Below, piece by piece: positions 37,187 through 46,368 of a stretch of 64,000 nt of DNA (positions are counted from its first letter, which is position 1; every line of letters starts with the position of its first letter). Where the stretch lies: assembly GCA_020632915.1 (NCBI GenBank), contig JACKEP010000023.1, positions 23,131-87,130 of the forward strand. The letters are read 5' to 3'. The translations under genes were made by a program, and so were the position numbers. The notes below the pieces were generated by a model that saw only the letters and a list, made by a program, of their open reading frames with translations, made no database searches and was not told the origin of the DNA. The stretch comes from Alphaproteobacteria bacterium (GTDB lineage: Bacteria; Myxococcota_A; UBA796; GCA-2862545).

Positions 37187-37636
37187 ATGCGTGCCCTGGT
37201 CGTCGTCTTCGCCCTGGCGGCGTGTCGCACAGGTGCCGTGGGATCGGCGCCCAACGCCACGCTGGTGGTGCGCGCGTCCGGGGCGCAGGGGCTGGTCGAG
37301 GTGGTCGAGGAGCTGCCGATCGACGCCGTCCGTCGGGTCGACGACGCGTTCCGATCGGCGCCGTTCCCCGTCGGCGAACCCACCGACGTGCGGCTGCCGG
37401 ACGGCTGGCTCGTGCTGCGCGCGCAGGGCGAGCCCACGCCCCACCCGGGCTGCCCGGACGACGACGACACCGACGCCAGCACGCCCTACGAGGACGGCTG
37501 GTCGGCGCAGGTGCAGGTGTGGGTGTCGGACGATCCGGTTCCGGACGACGGGCCGCGGATCACCGTGGCACCGGACGGGCCGCCCACCCGCATCGAGATC
37601 GCGCTGTCGCCGCAGTGCGGCTGCTGCCTGGACTGA
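37187..37636 (+). CDS. Small lipoprotein with C-terminal cysteine cluster
   Basis: This is a 149-residue protein with lipobox LAAC (Cys13) and a compact beta-rich domain. A DDDDTDAS stretch lies near residue 95. It ends in CGCCLD, three cysteines in four positions, which could bind metal or heme iron. It ends two bases before the cytochrome gene, so they are almost certainly one operon and may act together. The Shine-Dalgarno before ATG 37187 is weak. No family recognised. Confidence 0.65.
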   Translation: MRALVVVFALAACRTGAVGSAPNATLVVRASGAQGLVEVVEELPIDAVRRVDDAFRSAPFPVGEPTDVRLPDGWLVLRAQGEPTPHPGCPDDDDTDASTPYEDGWSAQVQVWVSDDPVPDDGPRITVAPDGPPTRIEIALSPQCGCCLD

Positions 37637-37638
37637 CG

Positions 37639-39369
37639 ATGGCCCGTCGAGCGTGGCCCGCGGTGGCCGCCGGTCTGGCGCTGGCGTGCGTGTCGACCGA
37701 TCCGGTCGAGGCGTTGCGCGGTCGCTTCGTCCCGCTCCCGGTCAGCGGCGGCACGCTCGCTGCGGCCGACGACGTCGTGTGGGCGGCGGTGCCCGACGCC
37801 GACGCCGTGGTGGCCGTGCGCGTGGTGGACGGCGCGCTCGTTCCGGTGCGCACCCACCTCCTGCCCGCGGGTGCGCGACCGGGGCGGATCGTCGCCACCG
37901 CCGACGGCGCGTACGTCACCCTGCGGGGCACGGGCGAGGTGGCGCAGGTGACGGGGTCCCGCGTCCGCCGCGCTGCGGTGTGCGCGGGTCCGATGGGGCT
38001 CGCGCGCGACGGCGACGACCTGTGGGTGGCCTGCGAGGACGGCGCGCTGGTGCGGGTCGACGGAGGCTCCCTGGCGGTCCTGGCGCGGCGGCAGCTGGAC
38101 GGTGACCTCCGGGACGTCGTCGTGGCCGGCGCCGCCGTGTGGGTGTCGCGCCTGCGGGACGCCGCCGTGGTGCGCGTGGACCCCGACGCCGACAGCGTCG
38201 ACGTCCTGCGTCCCCCTGACCTGCCAGGGCGCGCACCGGACGTCGGCTGGCGGCTGGTGCGTGATGGCGACGCCGTCGTGCTCGCCCACCAGCGCGCGGT
38301 CACCGAGCGCGTGGACCTCGTGGGCGCCGACGCGTTCGGCACGCCGGCCTACGGCGGGCGGTCCTGCGACGCGGTCGTCGGCACGGCGCTGACCTGGTTC
38401 CCGCTGGACGGCAGCGCGCCGCGCACCTCGGGCCCGCTGAACAAGTCGGTGCTGCCGGTCGATCTGGTGGTCGACGGCGATGCGCGGTGGCTCGTGGCGG
38501 CCGGCGCCACGGGGCTGTCGGACGTGGCCCTGGGCCTGCTCGACGCGGTCCCCGACGTCGACGCAGGCTGCGCCACGCTGCCCGGGCTGACGTGGTCGGG
38601 ACTCACCGGGGACGCAGGGGGGCGCGTCGTGGCCGCGGCCGCCACGCCGGCGGGGCTGGTCGTGCAGACGCAGGCGCCGGCGGCGCTGGTGCTCACCGAC
38701 GGTCCCCGCGTGCTCGACCGGATGATGCTCCAGGACGACGACGCGGCGGCGGACGGGGTCGACGCCTTCCACGCCGCGACCTCCGGCACGCTCGCCTGCG
38801 CGTCGTGCCACCCCGAGGGACGCGAGGACGGCCGCGCGTGGCGCTTCCTCACGATCGACGGGGCCGTGCGGCGGCGCACCCAGTCCCTGGCTGGCGGGGG
38901 CGTGGCCGACACCGCACCGTTCCACTGGCAGGGCGAGCTCGCCGACCTCGACGCCCTGCTCGACGACACACGCGTCGCCCGCATGGGCATGGCGCGGCAG
39001 GCAGGGGACGTCGCAGGCCTCACGGCCCTGCTCGACCACATCCCGGCCGCGGTGGGGCCTGCGAGGGCGTCGGACGACGCCGTGCGTCGCGGCGCGGCCG
39101 TGTTCGACGCCGCGGGTTGTGCGACGTGCCACGCGGGCGAGGCGGCCACCGACGGCCTCGTCCACGACGTCGGCACCACCGACGAGGGCCGGCCCGCGGC
39201 GTTCGCCACACCCACCCTCCGCGGGCTGGCTGCGCGCGGTCCGTGGATGCACGACGGCTGCGCCACCACGCTGGCCGATCGGTTCACGCTGACGTGCGGC
39301 GGCACGGCCCACGGGGAGGTCGCTGCCGCCGACGTGCCGGCGCTGGTGGCGTGGCTGTCGACGCTGTGA
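37639..39369 (+). CDS. Lipoprotein with N-terminal beta-propeller-like region and C-terminal di-heme cytochrome c domain
   Basis: This is a 576-residue protein with lipobox LALAC (about Cys17). Residues 40-350 are repeated beta blades (DDVVWAAVPDADAVVAV, DDLWVACEDGALVRVDGG, AAVWVSRLRDAAVVRVDP). The C-terminal part has two c-type heme motifs, CASCH (387-391) and CATCH (494-498), in a layout like the MauG/cytochrome-c-peroxidase group. A candidate distal ligand Met lies in GPWMHDGC. It is a periplasmic redox enzyme or electron-transfer protein. It starts two bases after the cysteine-tailed lipoprotein. Confidence 0.82.
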   Translation: MARRAWPAVAAGLALACVSTDPVEALRGRFVPLPVSGGTLAAADDVVWAAVPDADAVVAVRVVDGALVPVRTHLLPAGARPGRIVATADGAYVTLRGTGEVAQVTGSRVRRAAVCAGPMGLARDGDDLWVACEDGALVRVDGGSLAVLARRQLDGDLRDVVVAGAAVWVSRLRDAAVVRVDPDADSVDVLRPPDLPGRAPDVGWRLVRDGDAVVLAHQRAVTERVDLVGADAFGTPAYGGRSCDAVVGTALTWFPLDGSAPRTSGPLNKSVLPVDLVVDGDARWLVAAGATGLSDVALGLLDAVPDVDAGCATLPGLTWSGLTGDAGGRVVAAAATPAGLVVQTQAPAALVLTDGPRVLDRMMLQDDDAAADGVDAFHAATSGTLACASCHPEGREDGRAWRFLTIDGAVRRRTQSLAGGGVADTAPFHWQGELADLDALLDDTRVARMGMARQAGDVAGLTALLDHIPAAVGPARASDDAVRRGAAVFDAAGCATCHAGEAATDGLVHDVGTTDEGRPAAFATPTLRGLAARGPWMHDGCATTLADRFTLTCGGTAHGEVAAADVPALVAWLSTL

Positions 39370-39448
39370 GGGCTCCACCGCGTCGCACGGACTTCCTGGC
39401 CGTCGCCCCGCGGCAGGCGGTAGGGAGACGCCCCGACCCCGGATCGCG

Positions 39449-41287
39449 ATGACCGCTCCCGCCCTCGACGTGCTGCGCCAGGTGTTCGACCACGACGGCT
39501 TCCGCGGCGGTCAGGGCGAGGCCGTCGACGCCTTCCTCGCCGGGCGCGACGTCCAGGTGCTGCTGCCCACCGGCGGCGGCAAGTCGGTCTGCTACCAGGT
39601 GCCCGCCATCGTCCGCGCGCGCTCGGGCGGCGGGGCCACCGTGGTGGTCAGCCCGCTCATCGCGCTGATGCAGGACCAGGTCGACGCCCTGCGCGACAAG
39701 GGCGTGGTCGCGGTGGCGCTGCACAGCCAGCTCGACCGGGAGGCGTGGGAGGCCGCGCGCCAGGAGCTGCGCCACGCCGCGCTCATCTACGTCAGCCCCG
39801 AGCGGCTCGCCCAGCCGGCGAACCGACGGCGCCTGGCCGAGGTGGGCATCGGCGCGGTCGCCATCGACGAGGCCCACTGCATCAGCCAGTGGGGCCACGA
39901 CTTCCGGCCCGGCTACCTCGCCCTCGACGCGCTGGTCCGCGAGTGGAACGTGCCGGTCATGGCGCTGACGGCCACCGCCACACCGTCGGTCATGGCCGAG
40001 ATCCGCGACCGGCTCGGCCTGCGCGACCCCGTGGTGGTCGCCGGCTCGTTCGCGCGTCCCAACCTTCGCTTCCACGTACAGCACGTCCAGGGCGACATCG
40101 CGCGCGACACCGAGGCGGCGGCGTGGCTCGACCGCCTCGGCCTGGGCCGCAAGGGCGCGGGGCGCGCCGTCCTCTACGCCGCCACCCGCAAGCGCGTGGT
40201 CGACGCGGCGAAGCGGCTCAAGGCGCTCGGCGTGTCCGTCGAGCACTACCACGCCGGTCGCTCGGCCTCGGCGCGCGCCAACGCCCAGCAGCGCTTCGCC
40301 GACGGCAGCCGGGCCGTGATGGTGGCCACAAACGCCTTCGGCATGGGCATCGACCACCCCGACGTGCGGCTCGTGCTCCACCTGCAAGCACCCGGCTCGC
40401 TGGAGGCCTACTACCAGGAGGCCGGGCGTGCCGGCCGCGACGGCGACGACGCCCACTGCGTGCTGCTCTACAGCCACGCTGACGCGCGCACGCAGGCCAA
40501 CCTCCGCGGCAAGACGCCCGCTCCGGGCGCCGAGGCCGGCTGGGCCGCCCTGCAGGACTACGCCTTCGGTGCCACGTGCCGGCAGGCCGCCCTGGAGACG
40601 TGGTTCACCGGACGTCCCGCGCCCACGTGCGGCACGTGCGACGCGTGCATCGACGGCGCCACGGTGAGCGACGGCGTGCGGCAGGCCCGCGACGTGGCCG
40701 CCGCCCGCAAGGCCACGCGCGCCGCCAAGGCGAAGGCCGACGCCGCCGTCCAGCTCGACGCCGCCGCGCTCGACACGGTGGTCGCGTTCGTCGACGGCCT
40801 GCGCAAGCCCCTCGGCAAGCGCCTCGTGGCGCAGGGCCTGCGGGGGAGCAAGGCCGCCCCGGTCAAGCGCAAGGGCCTCGTGTCCCACCCGCTGCACGGC
40901 GCGCTGGCGGGGGTGCCCGAGGTCGCCCTGCTCGACGCCCTCGACGGGCTGCTGGAGGCCGGGCGGCTGGTGCGCAAGGGCCGGAAGTACCCGACGGTGT
41001 GGGTGGCCGACAAGGCCGTCCGCCCCAAGGCGCCGGCGGGCACGGCACGGGCGCCGCGGCGGCCACGACGCACCGGGCTCGAGGCGGCGCTGGCCGACTT
41101 CCGCACCCGTGAGGCGCGCCGTCGGCGCTGGAAGCCCTACCAGGTGTTCCCCGACGCCACGCTCGCCGCGATCGCCGCGGCACGACCCGCCACGCTCGCC
41201 GAGCTGGAGGCGCTCCCGGGCATGGGTCCCACCCGGGTGGCGCGCTTCGGCCGCGACCTGCTCGACCTGATCGCCCGCGACGGGTGA
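39449..41287 (+). CDS. recQ: ATP-dependent DNA helicase RecQ
   Basis: This is a 612-residue superfamily 2 3'-5' DNA helicase. Motif 0 FRGGQGEAV, Walker A PTGGGKS (40-46), DEAH (140-143), motif III TATAT, and motif VI QEAGRAGRDG are present. A RecQ-C zinc site has four cysteines (CRQ... CGTCDAC, about 376-401), followed by a winged helix, and an HRDC domain (about 530-612) ends the protein. This is full-length domain architecture. It acts in recombination and fork repair. The start ATG 39449 begins just before motif 0. Confidence 0.95.
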   Translation: MTAPALDVLRQVFDHDGFRGGQGEAVDAFLAGRDVQVLLPTGGGKSVCYQVPAIVRARSGGGATVVVSPLIALMQDQVDALRDKGVVAVALHSQLDREAWEAARQELRHAALIYVSPERLAQPANRRRLAEVGIGAVAIDEAHCISQWGHDFRPGYLALDALVREWNVPVMALTATATPSVMAEIRDRLGLRDPVVVAGSFARPNLRFHVQHVQGDIARDTEAAAWLDRLGLGRKGAGRAVLYAATRKRVVDAAKRLKALGVSVEHYHAGRSASARANAQQRFADGSRAVMVATNAFGMGIDHPDVRLVLHLQAPGSLEAYYQEAGRAGRDGDDAHCVLLYSHADARTQANLRGKTPAPGAEAGWAALQDYAFGATCRQAALETWFTGRPAPTCGTCDACIDGATVSDGVRQARDVAAARKATRAAKAKADAAVQLDAAALDTVVAFVDGLRKPLGKRLVAQGLRGSKAAPVKRKGLVSHPLHGALAGVPEVALLDALDGLLEAGRLVRKGRKYPTVWVADKAVRPKAPAGTARAPRRPRRTGLEAALADFRTREARRRRWKPYQVFPDATLAAIAAARPATLAELEALPGMGPTRVARFGRDLLDLIARDG

Positions 41288-41355
41288 CGGCCCCGGGCTT
41301 CCTTGCGGACGCCGGGCGTTCGGGTGAGCCAGAGGGCCATCACGCTGGAGAGCGC

Positions 41356-41658
41356 ATGTCCAAGCCCGCCGTCCTCACCGAGTCCGAGCGCACCGCCGCC
41401 CTCGCCGAGCTTTCCGGGTGGAAGCTCAACAAGCAGGGCACGGCCATCCACCGTCGCCTCGTCTTCCCCGACTTCAACACCGCGTTCGCCTTCATGACGC
41501 GCGTGGCGCTGCAGGCCGAGAAGCTCGATCACCACCCCGAGTGGTCCAACGTCTTCCGCACCGTGCGGATCACGCTCACCACCCACGAAGCCGACGGCCT
41601 CACCGAGCGCGATCTCGCCCTGGCGCGCTTCATCGACAAGGTCGTCATCAAGTCCTGA
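41356..41658 (+). CDS. 4a-hydroxytetrahydrobiopterin (pterin-4a-carbinolamine) dehydratase
   Basis: This is a 100-residue protein with the whole PCD/DCoH signature: AEKLDHHPEWSNVF (His59, His60, Pro61, Trp63) and TTHEADGLTERD with the third catalytic His77. It dehydrates 4a-hydroxy-tetrahydropterin, recycling the cofactor of aromatic amino-acid hydroxylases; in bacteria lacking those, a role in molybdopterin metabolism has been proposed. No hydroxylase gene is in this window. GGAG precedes ATG 41356. It lies 68 bases after recQ. Confidence 0.95.
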   Translation: MSKPAVLTESERTAALAELSGWKLNKQGTAIHRRLVFPDFNTAFAFMTRVALQAEKLDHHPEWSNVFRTVRITLTTHEADGLTERDLALARFIDKVVIKS

Positions 41659-41689
41659 CGTCGCCGGCCACGCCCGATCGTGCGCGGCC

Positions 41690-42874
41690 CTACTTCACGG
41701 CGTCGCGCACGGTGGTCACGAGGTTGTCGTAGAGCGTGGCCACCGCATAGTCGCCGACCAGGTCGGTGCCGAGGTCGCGGGCGGGTCGCAGCACGAACGA
41801 CCAGTCGCCGCCCGTGGCGATCGCCAGGTTGCGGAACAGGAACGACCCGGACGCGTCCGGATCGGCCTGGAGCGGGTGCACGCGCACGCCGGTGGCCGCC
41901 AGATCGGCCACGGCGACGTGGATCCGCTCGTTGAGCGCGGGCCCGGCGTCGGTGGACGCACCCAGGAGCACCAGCACCCGCGCGCGGGCCTCGGGCCGCC
42001 AGCGCACCGGGTTGGCGGCGGCCTGCAGCAGGTCGTCGAGCGGCACGCGGCCCGATCCGGCGGCGTGTGCGGCGCTCAGGCGCGCCAGACCGTCCGCGAT
42101 CGGCTCGTCGGCCGGTCCGGCGTGCACGCCGTCGGTGTCGTAGGTCACGATCGTCATGCGCAGGTCGTCGCCGTAGGTGGTGCGTAGGGTGACCACGACG
42201 TCGGGCAGCTCGAGCTGGACCTGGGGCAGCAGGTCGGCCATCGCCGCGCGCGTGTCGACCGCCCAGATGACGTCGATCGCCGACGGGCTCGCCACCGCCT
42301 CGTCGCGCAGGTCGAACACGTGCGGCGTGGCGCCGAGCGCGTCCACCGGGTGCTTCTCGCTGACCTGCCCGTCGGCGACCGTGGCCAGCGACCACGTCGA
42401 CGAGGTCGGCGCGGCGAACAGGCCACCGAACAGCGCGGCCGTGCCGTCGCGCCCGGTGCGCGCGCTCCAGGCGGCGTCGGGCGTGGCGCTCGCGTGGGTG
42501 TTGTACAGCGTGACGGTCGCGTCGGTGACCGGGCCGTCGTCGGTGGTCACGTAGACCGTGAAGCGCTGGGAGGTGTCGAAGCCCCACGGCGCGTTCGACA
42601 GGTAGTGGGGGCTCGTGTCGGCGACGAGGTCCTGCCAGAAGTCCCAGTGGTCGAGGTCCGACCAGCGCCCGGTGAGCACCACCTCGCTGTCGGCGGTGTC
42701 GGCGAACGGCGCCAGATCGAGGTCGCGGCTGCCGGGCAGGTCGGTGTCGGGCTCGGTGTCGTCGACGACGGGGACGGTGTCGTCGGTGTCGTCGCGCAGG
42801 TCGACGAGGTCGGGCCGGTCGGGCACCGACACGCACCCGACCCCCAGCAGCACGATCGGCAGGACACGCAGCAT
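41690..42874 (-). CDS. Lipoprotein with Asp-Thr linker and von Willebrand A-like region
   Basis: This is a 394-residue protein with lipobox LGVGC (Cys14). An acidic Asp/Thr/Val-rich linker spans about 20-46. Residues 80-170 form a beta-sandwich-like segment (FTVYVTTDDGPVTDATVTLYN). The C-terminal half reads like a vWA fold: IDVIWAVDTRAAMADLLPQVQ with a MIDAS-like D-T-R rather than D-x-S-x-S, then RVLVLLGASTDAG and LAATGVRVHPLQAD. The metal site is thus degenerate. It is a surface protein of unknown partner. ATG 42874; the ribosome-binding site is weak. Confidence 0.68.
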   Translation of the reverse strand: MLRVLPIVLLGVGCVSVPDRPDLVDLRDDTDDTVPVVDDTEPDTDLPGSRDLDLAPFADTADSEVVLTGRWSDLDHWDFWQDLVADTSPHYLSNAPWGFDTSQRFTVYVTTDDGPVTDATVTLYNTHASATPDAAWSARTGRDGTAALFGGLFAAPTSSTWSLATVADGQVSEKHPVDALGATPHVFDLRDEAVASPSAIDVIWAVDTRAAMADLLPQVQLELPDVVVTLRTTYGDDLRMTIVTYDTDGVHAGPADEPIADGLARLSAAHAAGSGRVPLDDLLQAAANPVRWRPEARARVLVLLGASTDAGPALNERIHVAVADLAATGVRVHPLQADPDASGSFLFRNLAIATGGDWSFVLRPARDLGTDLVGDYAVATLYDNLVTTVRDAVK

Positions 42875-42998
42875 GGCGCCATGATGACCGGTGGCGCGCC
42901 CGTTCGACAACGAGGATCGTGTGCGGTGTCCGAACCACCACATCAGGATCCGCCGTCGCGCCGCGCACCGTCGCAGGTAGGGGACCCGGATCCATCCA

Positions 42999-43093
42999 GA
43001 TCGTCCACCTTTCAGGACGATCGCGGCGCGCGCGGAGCGGAAAACGGTCGCTTGCGCCATGGATGGGCTTCGGTACCCCCCTCTCGGGGTACC
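42999..43093. promoter_or_regulatory. Two perfect inverted repeats upstream of the PknK-like kinase gene
   Basis: GATCGTCC (42999-43006) and GGACGATC (43015-43022) form an 8-bp repeat with an 8-nt spacer. GGTACCCC (43072-43079) and GGGGTACC (43086-43093) form another with a 6-nt spacer. The second ends 32 bases before the GTG start at 43126. Both lie in the 251-base divergent region. They are candidate operators or leader hairpins for the kinase; I see no clear -35/-10 pair. Confidence 0.4.
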
Positions 43094-43125
43094 ATGCGCG
43101 CGGATCGGCCGGGACAGGTACCACG

Positions 43126-46100
43126 GTGGATCGGACGTACGAACACATCCAGCTCGTGAGCGAGGGGCCTGTGGTCCTCTCGGAGCGGTACGTCGTGGGC
43201 GCGCGCATCGGTGCGGGCGGCATGGGCGAGGTGTTCCGCGCGCACGATCCGGTCACGGGGTCCGACGTCGCCGTCAAGCGCGTGCCCACCGAGGCGGTCC
43301 GGTCGGCGCGGCTCCGGCGCGAGATCGGCGCGCTGCGGGCGCTGGAGATCCCAGGCGTCGTGCGGCTGTACGACGAGATCGTCGACGACGGCGCCACCTG
43401 GCTGGTGATGGAGCTGCTGGACGGCCGCCCGTTCCCCGGCGCGTCCACCCAGGTCGCGTGGAGCGAGCTCGCCGCCACGGTCGAGGGCCTGCTGGAGACG
43501 CTGGGCCGCGTGCACGAGGCCGGCGTGGTCCACCGCGACCTCAAGCCCGACAACGTGCTCGTCGACAGCGCGGGGCGCGCGACCATCCTCGACTTCGGGC
43601 TCGCCCGCGGCGAGGCCTTCGACACCACGATCACCCGGCGCGGCGTGTTCGCGGGCACGCCGATGTGGGCGTCGCCCGAGCAGGTGCGCGGCGACACGCC
43701 CGACGCGCGCGCCGACCTGTACGCCGTGGGCCTGATGGTGCGGTCCGCGCTCACGGGTGCGCTGCCGGGCGAGGACCTGCCCGCCGACCAGCTCGTCATC
43801 GAGCGGCTCACCCGGTCGCCGCGGCCAGTGCACGAGCTGGTGTCGGACGTGCCGCTGGTGGTGTCCAACGTCCTGTCGCGCCTGCTCGCCCTCGACCCCG
43901 ACGATCGCTTCCAGAGCGCGGCCGACGTGCTCGCCGCGCTGCACGGGGAGGGCAGCGTCCAGGCCCAGCGGCTGCCGTTCCTGGGCACGCGCCGCACCAT
44001 CGACGGGCTCGTGGCGCTCGCGCACGCCGCGACGTCCGGCAACGTCGTCGGGCCCTCGGGCAGCGGGCGCTCGCGCGCGCTGGAAGAAGCCCAGCTGGCG
44101 ATGGAGCAGGCGGGCCTCAAGGTGGTGCGGCTGCCGCGGGGATCGGCGCCGTTCGAGTCGCTGCGGCGGTGGCGTCCGGGGCGCACGATGCCGGCCGGCA
44201 GCGGGCTGCGCGACGTGGCCGCGGACTGGGAGCAGGCGCTCGGGCAGGACCTCCGCCACCGCACCGTGTTCATCGTCGACAGCTGGGACGCGCTCGATCG
44301 CTACAGCCGCCGCGTGGTCGAGGCCTGTCGATCGCTCGGCGCCGTGCTGGCCTGTGCCGAGGACGGTCCGGGGATGCGCATCGCGCCGCTGACGGTCACC
44401 GACCTGCGCGCGCTGTTCCACGGGCCCGACAAGATCCTGCACCTGCGGGAGGACGCCGCCGTGGAGCTGGCGCGACGCACCGGCGGGCTGCCGGCGCGGG
44501 TCGCGGCCGAGGTCGGCGCCTGGGTGCGCGCGGGCTTCGCGGTGTGGGACGGCCCCCAGCTGCGGGTCGATCGCGCCGGTCTCGACGCGCTCCGCGGCGG
44601 TGTGGCGCTGGCGCTGGCGGGTGCGAGCGGCGGTGGGGACGGGCTCGAGCTCCGCTCCGACCAGCACGAGCTGCTCGCCTGGGTGGCCCTGGCGGGCGAG
44701 GACGCCACCCACGAGGTGCTGGCCCAGGCCCGGGGTGCCGACGCCTACGAGATCGAGGCCTACCTCGAGGAGCTGTGCGACGCGGGTGCGGTGCGCCTCG
44801 AGGGCCGTCGCGTGGTGCTGCGGGTCGCGGCGCGGGCGCTGCACCGGTGGCGCTCCGACCGACGGGCGGCGGCCCACCGGGCGATCGCCGACGCGCTGCC
44901 GTCGCCGAGTGCCCAGCGGCTGCGGCACCTGGTGCTCGGCGCCCAGTGGCAGGCGCGGGGCCTGTCGATGGGGTCCCGAGCCCCCGAGGCCGGCGGCCTG
45001 GGGGGGCTGGCCTTCGACACGGCGGCCCCCCGCACGCTGTCGCTGGCCGACCTGCCCACCGACGCCATCTCGCTCGACCTGTCGCTGAGCGGTCCCGGGC
45101 GTGGGGACGACCCGGCCCGCACGTTCGTGGGGGCGGCGCTGCCGCTGGAGCCGGAGTCGGTGGCCCCGCTGCTCGAGGAGGCGCTCGCCCTCGCCGCGCG
45201 ACGGGAGCGCGAGGGCCACGTGGGCGAGGCGATCGCGGCGATGCGGGTGGCGCTGCCGCTCGTGCGCGAGCGGGGCACGGGCGACCAGCTCGACCGGCTG
45301 CTCAAGGCGTGGCTGCTCGCGGCCCACCGCGCGGGCGCCGCCGTGCCCCAGCGCACGGCGCTGCACGTCCACGACCGCATGCGCCCCGGCATGAAGCCGC
45401 TCGCCGAGGCCGAGGCGGTCGCCGCCCACCTGCTCGCCCAGCAGGGGCAGGGCCAGCGGGCCCTGGAGGCCGCCGAGACCCTGGCGACCACGGCCGACGG
45501 CGACCTGCTGCGCGCCGTCTACGGCACGATGATGCTCGCGGCGCGCTTCCTGCCGATCGAGCGGGAGGCCGCGCTGCTGGCGTCGCTGCAGGGGTGGCGC
45601 GCCACCAGCCCCGACGCCGCCCGCGACGTGCTCACGTGGCGGGGCCTGCACCTGTACCGACAGGGGGACTTCGACGGCGCCGCCGAGCTGCACCTGGAGG
45701 CCGCCGATCTCGGCGACGCCGACCTGCGGTCGCTGGTCAACGCCGCGTCCGCCCTGCTCGACGCCGGTCGCCACGACGAGGCCAACGAGGTCGCCCGCCG
45801 GTGCCGCCTGCTCGCGGCCGAGGCGCGCCGGGCCTACATGGAGGCGGCGGCGGTCTGGCTGGAGCGCGCGGCGGCCTACCGCTCGTCGCAGGTGCACCAG
45901 CCCGACGCCGAGCTGGTCGAGGCCGTCGTCGCCATCGGTCAGCAGGACCTGATCGGCAAGATCGCGCTCACCGAGGCGGCGCTGGCCTGGCGCGCGCGCC
46001 GGCTCGACCTCGGCCGGGAGCTCGCCGGCCTCGCCGACGACGCCTTCGCAGCCATCCGTCACGACGTGGCCCGGCTGCTCACGCGCGGCCTGCGGCTGGC

Positions 46101-46368
46101 GTGTGGTGAGCCGTGGACGGAGGCCGAGATCGCGGCGCTGCTCGCCGACGCGCTCGCCTGCCCCTACCCGCGCGTGGGCTTGCAGTCGGTGGTGCTCGTC
46201 GGCACCGTGGCCGTCCTCCCCGCCGAGGCCCGCGAAGCCCTGCGGGCGTTCCGGGATCGGACGGTCGAGATGCAGCTCCACCGTCGCTACGAAGTCTTGT
46301 CGATGTCCGAGATTCTCGCCCACGGGGGGTGGGAGTCGAACCGCCAGTCGAACCACAGGGGGACGTGA
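43126..46368 (+). CDS. Ser/Thr protein kinase with STAND/AAA-like and TPR-like C-terminal regions (PknK-like)
   Basis: This is a 1080-residue protein. The kinase domain spans about 20-275: Gly loop IGAGGMGEVF (about 28-36), catalytic Lys51, HRDLKPDN (136-143), DFG Asp156, and GTPMWASPEQ activation end. Then comes a P-loop-like GPSGSGRS (309-316) followed by a Walker B-like VFIVDSWDAL near residue 383, the arrangement of PknK/STAND regulatory ATPases. The last 400 residues are alpha-helical, TPR-like. It probably senses a signal via the helical array and phosphorylates cytosolic partners. GTG 43126 is chosen for position before the conserved kinase start. The stop overlaps the next ATG by one base. 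Confidence 0.87.
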   Translation: MDRTYEHIQLVSEGPVVLSERYVVGARIGAGGMGEVFRAHDPVTGSDVAVKRVPTEAVRSARLRREIGALRALEIPGVVRLYDEIVDDGATWLVMELLDGRPFPGASTQVAWSELAATVEGLLETLGRVHEAGVVHRDLKPDNVLVDSAGRATILDFGLARGEAFDTTITRRGVFAGTPMWASPEQVRGDTPDARADLYAVGLMVRSALTGALPGEDLPADQLVIERLTRSPRPVHELVSDVPLVVSNVLSRLLALDPDDRFQSAADVLAALHGEGSVQAQRLPFLGTRRTIDGLVALAHAATSGNVVGPSGSGRSRALEEAQLAMEQAGLKVVRLPRGSAPFESLRRWRPGRTMPAGSGLRDVAADWEQALGQDLRHRTVFIVDSWDALDRYSRRVVEACRSLGAVLACAEDGPGMRIAPLTVTDLRALFHGPDKILHLREDAAVELARRTGGLPARVAAEVGAWVRAGFAVWDGPQLRVDRAGLDALRGGVALALAGASGGGDGLELRSDQHELLAWVALAGEDATHEVLAQARGADAYEIEAYLEELCDAGAVRLEGRRVVLRVAARALHRWRSDRRAAAHRAIADALPSPSAQRLRHLVLGAQWQARGLSMGSRAPEAGGLGGLAFDTAAPRTLSLADLPTDAISLDLSLSGPGRGDDPARTFVGAALPLEPESVAPLLEEALALAARREREGHVGEAIAAMRVALPLVRERGTGDQLDRLLKAWLLAAHRAGAAVPQRTALHVHDRMRPGMKPLAEAEAVAAHLLAQQGQGQRALEAAETLATTADGDLLRAVYGTMMLAARFLPIEREAALLASLQGWRATSPDAARDVLTWRGLHLYRQGDFDGAAELHLEAADLGDADLRSLVNAASALLDAGRHDEANEVARRCRLLAAEARRAYMEAAAVWLERAAAYRSSQVHQPDAELVEAVVAIGQQDLIGKIALTEAALAWRARRLDLGRELAGLADDAFAAIRHDVARLLTRGLRLACGEPWTEAEIAALLADALACPYPRVGLQSVVLVGTVAVLPAEAREALRAFRDRTVEMQLHRRYEVLSMSEILAHGGWESNRQSNHRGT

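Noticed and set aside
43012..46356. A 1114-codon frame antisense to the kinase gene
   Set aside because: Same GC artefact; the kinase motifs on the plus strand are unambiguous.
46310..46356. Minus-strand GGTTCGACTCCCACC resembling a tRNA T arm
   Set aside because: The 5' half of the T stem does not pair with the 3' half, no acceptor or anticodon stem is found, and it lies inside the kinase coding end.
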